Positions 60,197 through 64,000 of a stretch of 64,000 nt of DNA are shown piece after piece. Under the pieces are notes generated by a model. That model was not told the DNA's origin. It was given only the letters and a program-made list of their open reading frames with translations, and searched no databases. This DNA comes from Nanobdellota archaeon. Its GTDB lineage: Archaea > Nanobdellota > Nanobdellia > Tiddalikarchaeales > Tiddalikarchaeaceae. Where the stretch lies: positions 1-64,000 of the forward strand of contig JAFGFH010000006.1 of assembly GCA_016931175.1 (NCBI GenBank), written 5' to 3'. A program made the translations under genes and the position numbers. The first letter of the stretch is position 1, and every line of letters starts with the position of its first letter.

Positions 60197-61350
60197 TAAT
60201 CTTATCCTTCAGCAACTTGATGAGGAATAAGGGGAGGACTTTTCTAACAACTTTTGGAATACTAATTGGTGTTGCTGCAATAGTAAGTCTTGTAAGTATT
60301 AGTGAGGGTATAATCAACGAAGCGGATAACGTATTAGGAAGCCTGCAATACATTACATTAATGGAGAAAGGCGCCTTAGATGACACATTAAGCCACGTAC
60401 CTGTAGAAGAGCTTGGCAGGGTTTCAAGAGTTAGGGGAGTAAAGTATTACACTCCCCAGATTAACTTCTTCGCTTCAACTTTTAACGGTGAAGAGATTGA
60501 CGCGTCATCATTTACGGGAACAGACATTAACATAGTAGCCGTATTCGGCATAGATCCTTCCAACGCTCCTTATTTTGAGAACTCAGTTTCATGGTACAAG
60601 GCTACAAAGGGGCGAATGCTTGTTCCTGGAGAAGAGAATTCCATACTAGTGAATGCTGAACTCGCGGACAAGGAGAACTTGTTCATAGGAAGTGTTGTTG
60701 AAATAAACGGTGAAAACTTCAGAGTTGTTGGAATAGTTGATTTCGAATTAAGCATAGGATTCTCTTACCAATTAGTTGTTATGAACATAGACAAGGCCAG
60801 GGAATTATCAGGTTACGGTGATGACGAGGTTGGTATTATTAACGTATTGCCTGATGATACAATAACTATTGAGAAATTCATGGAGAGATTAAAGGACTCG
60901 CTTCCTAACTTGAGCGTGTTCAGTTCGCAGCAGATAGGAGACATGCTTGACACTTTCCTCGGCGCTTTATCAGCAGCTTTATGGTTCGTCAGCAGCATAG
61001 CCGCAGTTGTTGGTGGAATAGTTGTAATGAATACTATGCTCATGAGTGTTATGGAGAGGATTAAGGAGTTCGGAGTTTTGAAGGCTATAGGGTGGCGAGA
61101 CTCTCATGTTGTCTTAATGGTTGTAGGAGAAGCAGTTATTATTGGATTATTGGGAGGTGTTAGCGGTGTAGTCTTCGGATTCATCGGCAGCGCACTTGTT
61201 CAATTAATTACGGGAATCCCGACAAGTATTAGTATTTATTTAATACTGCAGGTAATGTTTTTCAGCGTAGCTATTGGTGTTGTCAGTTCAATCTATCCTG
61301 CTATTATAGCATCAAGGATGAGTCCTATAGAAGCGGTGACTTACGAGTGA
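60193..61350 (+). CDS. MacB/FtsX-type ABC permease 1
   Basis: 385 residues: an N-terminal helix (TFLTTFGILIGVAAIVSLVS), a MacB_PCD outer domain of ~200 residues and three C-terminal helices, the FtsX-like layout. The conserved linker NTMLMSVMERIKEFGVLKAI precedes the last helices. Works with the LolD-like ATPase at 62515. Overlaps the second permease by 4 bp. Confidence 0.88.
   Translation: MIILSFSNLMRNKGRTFLTTFGILIGVAAIVSLVSISEGIINEADNVLGSLQYITLMEKGALDDTLSHVPVEELGRVSRVRGVKYYTPQINFFASTFNGEEIDASSFTGTDINIVAVFGIDPSNAPYFENSVSWYKATKGRMLVPGEENSILVNAELADKENLFIGSVVEINGENFRVVGIVDFELSIGFSYQLVVMNIDKARELSGYGDDEVGIINVLPDDTITIEKFMERLKDSLPNLSVFSSQQIGDMLDTFLGALSAALWFVSSIAAVVGGIVVMNTMLMSVMERIKEFGVLKAIGWRDSHVVLMVVGEAVIIGLLGGVSGVVFGFIGSALVQLITGIPTSISIYLILQVMFFSVAIGVVSSIYPAIIASRMSPIEAVTYE
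61023..61064. repeat. 42-bp segment identical in both MacB permeases (copy 1)
   Basis: Identical base by base to 62156-62197, encoding the VMNTMLMSVMERIK part of the permease linker. Neighbouring sequence diverges clearly, so identity at silent positions suggests recent gene conversion or selection on the nucleotide sequence. Confidence 0.6.
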
Positions 61351-62480
61351 TTCAAATAGTTTTAAGCAACTTGTTAAGGAATAAGAGGAGAGCCGTGCTC
61401 ACACTCTTAGGTGTTGTTATCGGTGTTGCTGCAATAATAAGTTTAGTAAGCGTAAGCGTGGGATTAACAGAGAGGAGCGGAGTATTACTCTCTTCTTTTG
61501 AAGGAATATTCGTGTTAGAAGAAGGAGCGGTTGATATTCCCTTCAGCAAGATACCTAATGATTACATTAATGATTTAGAGAATGTTCCAGGAGTTAAACT
61601 AGTTGTTCCTGAGATTTGGGGCAGCGCGAAGAACATAGGAGGGGACGAGTACGCCTCTTTCCTAGCAAGCTTCCTGCAAGTAGTAGGCATAGACCCAGGA
61701 TTATCATCCGGTTACGCAGTAGCTCCTTATTACGAGGTAGTGAAGGGAAGAACGCTTACAGTGAATGACAGGAAGAGTGTTATTATTGGTGAGGGTTTAG
61801 CTGACAGGTTTGGTTTAACAATAGGCAGCAGTTTAAAGATTAATGACGAGACTTACCAACTCGTTGGCTTGTTCAGCTCAGACGCTCAACTAATGAATTT
61901 CATAGTAGTTACTCACATTGATACTGCGAGAGAGATTACAGAATTCGAAGACGGCTACGTATCCAATTACCAGGTTATTCCAATAAACCCGGAGGATATG
62001 AAGAGTGTCAAGCAGAGGATAGAGTCAAGGTTTGAAGGAGTTCTTCAAACTTTAAGCATGCAGGACAGTGCGGAGTTAATAACAGGATTCCTCGGCAGCT
62101 TAAACCTCGCGTTATGGTTTGTCAGCGGCATAGCAGGAATAGTTGGAGGTATTGGTGTAATGAATACTATGCTCATGAGTGTTATGGAGAGGATTAAAGA
62201 GTTCGGAGTTTTAAAAGCGATAGGCTGGCGGGACAGGGATGTTATGATAATGGTAATATTAGAGAGTGTAATTATCAGCATAGTTGGAGGAATTATTGGA
62301 GTAATCTTAGGATTCTACGTTTCAGGAGTAGTGGTTGAGGTTTCAAGAATACCTTCAGCAATAACTCCAGCATTAATAGGGCAGGCAATGTTTTTTGCAA
62401 TAACAATGGGTTTTGTGGGAAGCATTTACCCTGCTTACAAGTCAAGCAAGATGAGCCCGATAGAAGCAGTCAGGGGATAA
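61347..62480 (+). CDS. MacB/FtsX-type ABC permease 2
   Basis: 377 residues, paralogous to the preceding permease: helix VLTLLGVVIGVAAIISLVSV, MacB_PCD outer domain, linker NTMLMSVMERIKEFGVLKAI and three helices. 42 bp around the linker (62156-62197) are identical to 61023-61064, third codon positions included. The two permeases probably form a heterodimer with the single ATPase that follows. Confidence 0.88.
   Translation: MIQIVLSNLLRNKRRAVLTLLGVVIGVAAIISLVSVSVGLTERSGVLLSSFEGIFVLEEGAVDIPFSKIPNDYINDLENVPGVKLVVPEIWGSAKNIGGDEYASFLASFLQVVGIDPGLSSGYAVAPYYEVVKGRTLTVNDRKSVIIGEGLADRFGLTIGSSLKINDETYQLVGLFSSDAQLMNFIVVTHIDTAREITEFEDGYVSNYQVIPINPEDMKSVKQRIESRFEGVLQTLSMQDSAELITGFLGSLNLALWFVSGIAGIVGGIGVMNTMLMSVMERIKEFGVLKAIGWRDRDVMIMVILESVIISIVGGIIGVILGFYVSGVVVEVSRIPSAITPALIGQAMFFAITMGFVGSIYPAYKSSKMSPIEAVRG
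62156..62197. repeat. 42-bp segment identical in both MacB permeases (copy 2)
   Basis: Second copy of the repeat at 61023-61064, in the second permease gene. Confidence 0.6.
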
Positions 62481-62514
62481 TTTAATAATTAATAGAGGAG
62501 AGTAGTATTTAGTA

Positions 62515-63243
62515 ATGAAGGAAAAAAAACTGCCAATAATTGAAGTGAAAAAGATTTGCAAGTTCTACAACGAGGGAGAGCATAACGAGGTTCACGCTAT
62601 AGAAGACATAAGCTTCACTGTTGAAGAAGGAGAGTTCATAGCAGTTGTCGGGCCTAGCGGGAGCGGGAAGAGCACATTACTGCACATGATAGGAGCTCTT
62701 GACACTCCAACGTGCGGTGATGTAATAATTGACGGGGAGAATATTAAAAACTTAGACTCTGACGAGCTCGCATCTTTAAGGTTGAAAAAGATTGGTTTCG
62801 TGTTCCAGACATTTAACTTAATACCTGGAGTTGACGCTTTAGAGAACGTTGTCATGCCCCTCATACCTTACGGTTTAAGCGAGTCCAGGAAGGATTACGC
62901 TAAGAAGTTATTGAACAGTTTTGACATAGGCAAGAGGGCAACTCATGACCCGAGCGAGTTAAGCGGGGGAGAAAAGCAGAGAGTAGCAGTGGCGAGGAGT
63001 TTGATTAACAATCCCAGGATTATACTCGCTGATGAGCCAACAGGGCAATTGGACAGCAAGACAGGGAAGGGAATAATCAGGTTAATGAGGGAGTTAAACC
63101 AGGACAAGAAGCTCACCTTTATTATAGTAACTCATGACGAGAGCTTACTGCAATACGTTAAGAGAGTAATCAGATTAAAAGACGGCAAAGTATTAAGCGA
63201 TATAAAGAACGGGAAACTAGCTAGTTATAAGAACATAGTATGA
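62515..63243 (+). CDS. LolD/MacB-type ABC transporter ATP-binding protein
   Basis: 242 residues. Walker A GPSGSGKST, Q-loop GFVFQTFNLIP, signature LSGGEKQRVAVAR, Walker B RIILADEPTGQLD and switch VTHDESL. The family couples ATP hydrolysis to the MacB/FtsX permeases. It closes the four-gene export unit (59075-63243); the candidate structured RNA starts 8 bp after its stop. Confidence 0.93.
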   Translation: MKEKKLPIIEVKKICKFYNEGEHNEVHAIEDISFTVEEGEFIAVVGPSGSGKSTLLHMIGALDTPTCGDVIIDGENIKNLDSDELASLRLKKIGFVFQTFNLIPGVDALENVVMPLIPYGLSESRKDYAKKLLNSFDIGKRATHDPSELSGGEKQRVAVARSLINNPRIILADEPTGQLDSKTGKGIIRLMRELNQDKKLTFIIVTHDESLLQYVKRVIRLKDGKVLSDIKNGKLASYKNIV

Positions 63244-63250
63244 TGAATAG

Positions 63251-63333
63251 TGTTATCGTATCTGAAGCTACCCTATACGCCATTACCCACGAATGGGTTT
63301 GCGAGGGTGTTCTTTTCATCACCTACGATAACA
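63251..63333. ncRNA. Candidate structured non-coding RNA (about 83 nt)
   Basis: TGTTATCGTA (63251-63260) pairs perfectly with TACGATAACA (63324-63333), 10 bp. Inside, ACCCT (63270-63274) pairs with AGGGT (63304-63308), CGC (63278-63280) with GCG (63301-63303) and ACCCA (63285-63289) with TGGGT (63294-63298), closing a four-base loop. Unpaired arms of 9 and 15 nt lie between the basal and upper stems, like the pocket of an archaeal H/ACA guide. On the minus strand the loop is UUCG and a BRE/TATA (AAAGGTTTAAAAACG) lies 23-30 bp before 63333; on the plus strand TTATAAG lies 20-27 bp before 63251. Strand unresolved, minus slightly favoured. No ORF. Confidence 0.5.
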
Positions 63334-63367
63334 ATAATTTAAAGGAATTTTTTCGTTTTTAAACCTT

Positions 63368-64000
63368 TCAATTGTAAGAGAAGCTTAAAATATCGGCTTC
63401 TGAGAGCATTCTAGAGTAATTATTAACGGTTTCGTTGTTGATTTTAACAATCCAAGTATTATTCTCATTACTGCATAAGTCAAACAAGCAATTTATAGTA
63501 TTATTCTCAAAGACTAGTGACTGGTAACCGTTCAATAACTGCATGATTGTCAAACTTTTCTGCACCTTTAAACTATTATTCTCCTTTAAACCAAGCATGT
63601 CAACGCTGATTGTAATATTGAAGAACTCCAGCAAGTCCCCGTAATAAAGTATTACCTTGTCCTGTTCTTGCAAGACAATATTGTAGTCCTGCAAGAGTTC
63701 GTTATTCAATAATACTTGCCAGTAAGTCTTGGCAGAGAAACTGTTCTGGATATTACCTATCCTGTTTATGTCACCGTCTTGTTCAAGAACTGCGCCAATA
63801 TTATTAATTAATAAGTTGTAAAGCGTTGAATTAACAACTAATTCTTCCTCGCTTGGACTGTACTGCTGGCCTAAGATTACGTATTGAACATTTACTTTCA
63901 TGTTCTGAACCGGTTCGTCAAAAGTGAATATTGTAAAAACAGAACTTAGTAATATTATGCTTAATCCTATTAGTATAAACTTTGAATACTTCTTTCCTTC
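63368..64000 (-). CDS. Anchored surface protein with two DUF4430-like domains (partial)
   Basis: At least 211 residues; the frame is open to the window edge, so the N-terminus is missing. A Met at 63901 lies after a clear membrane helix (YSKFILIGLSIILLSSVFTI) that begins beyond it, so the true start is outside. Two related outer segments follow: NSTLYNLL...YWQVLLNNELL...EQDKVILYYG and SLTIMQLL...WIVKINNETV...EADILSFSYN. Each matches the DUF4430 plan (helix, W-containing strand, NG/NN turn, closing D-x-I strand), a ligand-binding or adhesive surface fold. A promoter for the candidate RNA begins right after its stop. Confidence 0.65.
   Translation of the reverse strand, partial: EGKKYSKFILIGLSIILLSSVFTIFTFDEPVQNMKVNVQYVILGQQYSPSEEELVVNSTLYNLLINNIGAVLEQDGDINRIGNIQNSFSAKTYWQVLLNNELLQDYNIVLQEQDKVILYYGDLLEFFNITISVDMLGLKENNSLKVQKSLTIMQLLNGYQSLVFENNTINCLFDLCSNENNTWIVKINNETVNNYSRMLSEADILSFSYN

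Noticed and set aside
63241-63270. Box C/D sRNA reading of the candidate RNA (ATGATGA near 63240 and CTGA near 63262)
   Set aside because: The boxes are too close together, one overlaps the stop codon, and no second D/C' pair is found; the paired stem fits a hairpin RNA better.
1-64000. CRISPR array, transposase or integrase
   Set aside because: No regularly spaced repeats and no recombinase motifs were seen in any frame.

Overview
The window is a gene-dense, AT-rich piece of an archaeal chromosome. Its information-processing genes are archaeal: TruD, Trm56, aEF1-beta with its zinc-ribbon partner, archaeal-type TyrRS, class I CCA-adding enzyme, Pth2, family B DNA polymerase, HerA/NurA/Mre11/Rad50, Lhr-type helicase, an archaeal RecJ-like DHH protein, diphthine synthase and a histone-fold protein. 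Many start codons lie about 25-35 bp after a TATA box, and both tRNA genes have introns in the anticodon loop. Many proteins are short, many reading frames are small and unfamiliar, and the S-layer protein is of the DPANN type. Together these suggest a DPANN archaeon of the Woesearchaeota/Pacearchaeota kind; that lineage call is an inference from gene content.

Layout. 1-1300: the end of an unknown gene, then a 1.1 kb very AT-rich segment with two GNAT acetyltransferases, bounded by a 16-bp repeat of the 3' end of an intron-containing tRNA-Leu(CAA). 1300-7600: MFS transporter, coiled-coil proteins, an AmmeMemoRadiSam radical SAM enzyme, a possible Mrr-like protein and a secreted anchored protein. 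7.6-15.4 kb: cell-surface block with the S-layer protein, its promoter, leader and terminator, two membrane glycosyltransferases and an extracytoplasmic thioredoxin-like protein, interspersed with TruD and Trm56. 15.3-22.9 kb: a minus-strand operon of a Dph2 fragment, RNase HII, NurA, an unknown gene, HerA, Mre11, Rad50 and an unknown gene, that is, the archaeal DNA end-resection machinery. 22.9-43.1 kb: mostly translation, RNA modification and repair genes (NOG1-like GTPase, DHH exonuclease, tRNA-Tyr, TyrRS, a shrunken TtuA-like protein, Pth2, aEF1-beta, R15P isomerase/eIF2B-like protein, diphthine synthase, Nip7-like, NSUN methylase, CCA enzyme) plus UppP, a CPBP protein and a type IV prepilin peptidase. 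43.2-58.2 kb: Lhr helicase, an ABC-2 exporter, a membrane-anchored winged-helix regulator, a 390-bp regulatory intergenic region, a histone-fold gene, MIP18-like, RqcH, PolB-DUF357, Nudix and PolX. 58-64 kb: a surface and export block with a CARDB-like secreted protein, two MacB/FtsX-type permeases, a LolD-like ATPase, a candidate structured RNA and a DUF4430-like surface protein cut by the window edge.

No CRISPR array, transposase, integrase, rRNA gene or intein was seen. The observations most worth following are the candidate RNA at 63251-63333, the tRNA-end repeat around the acetyltransferases, the truncated Dph2, the catalytically empty TtuA-like protein, and the paired palindromes and S-layer-leader match in the intergenic region 50499-50888.
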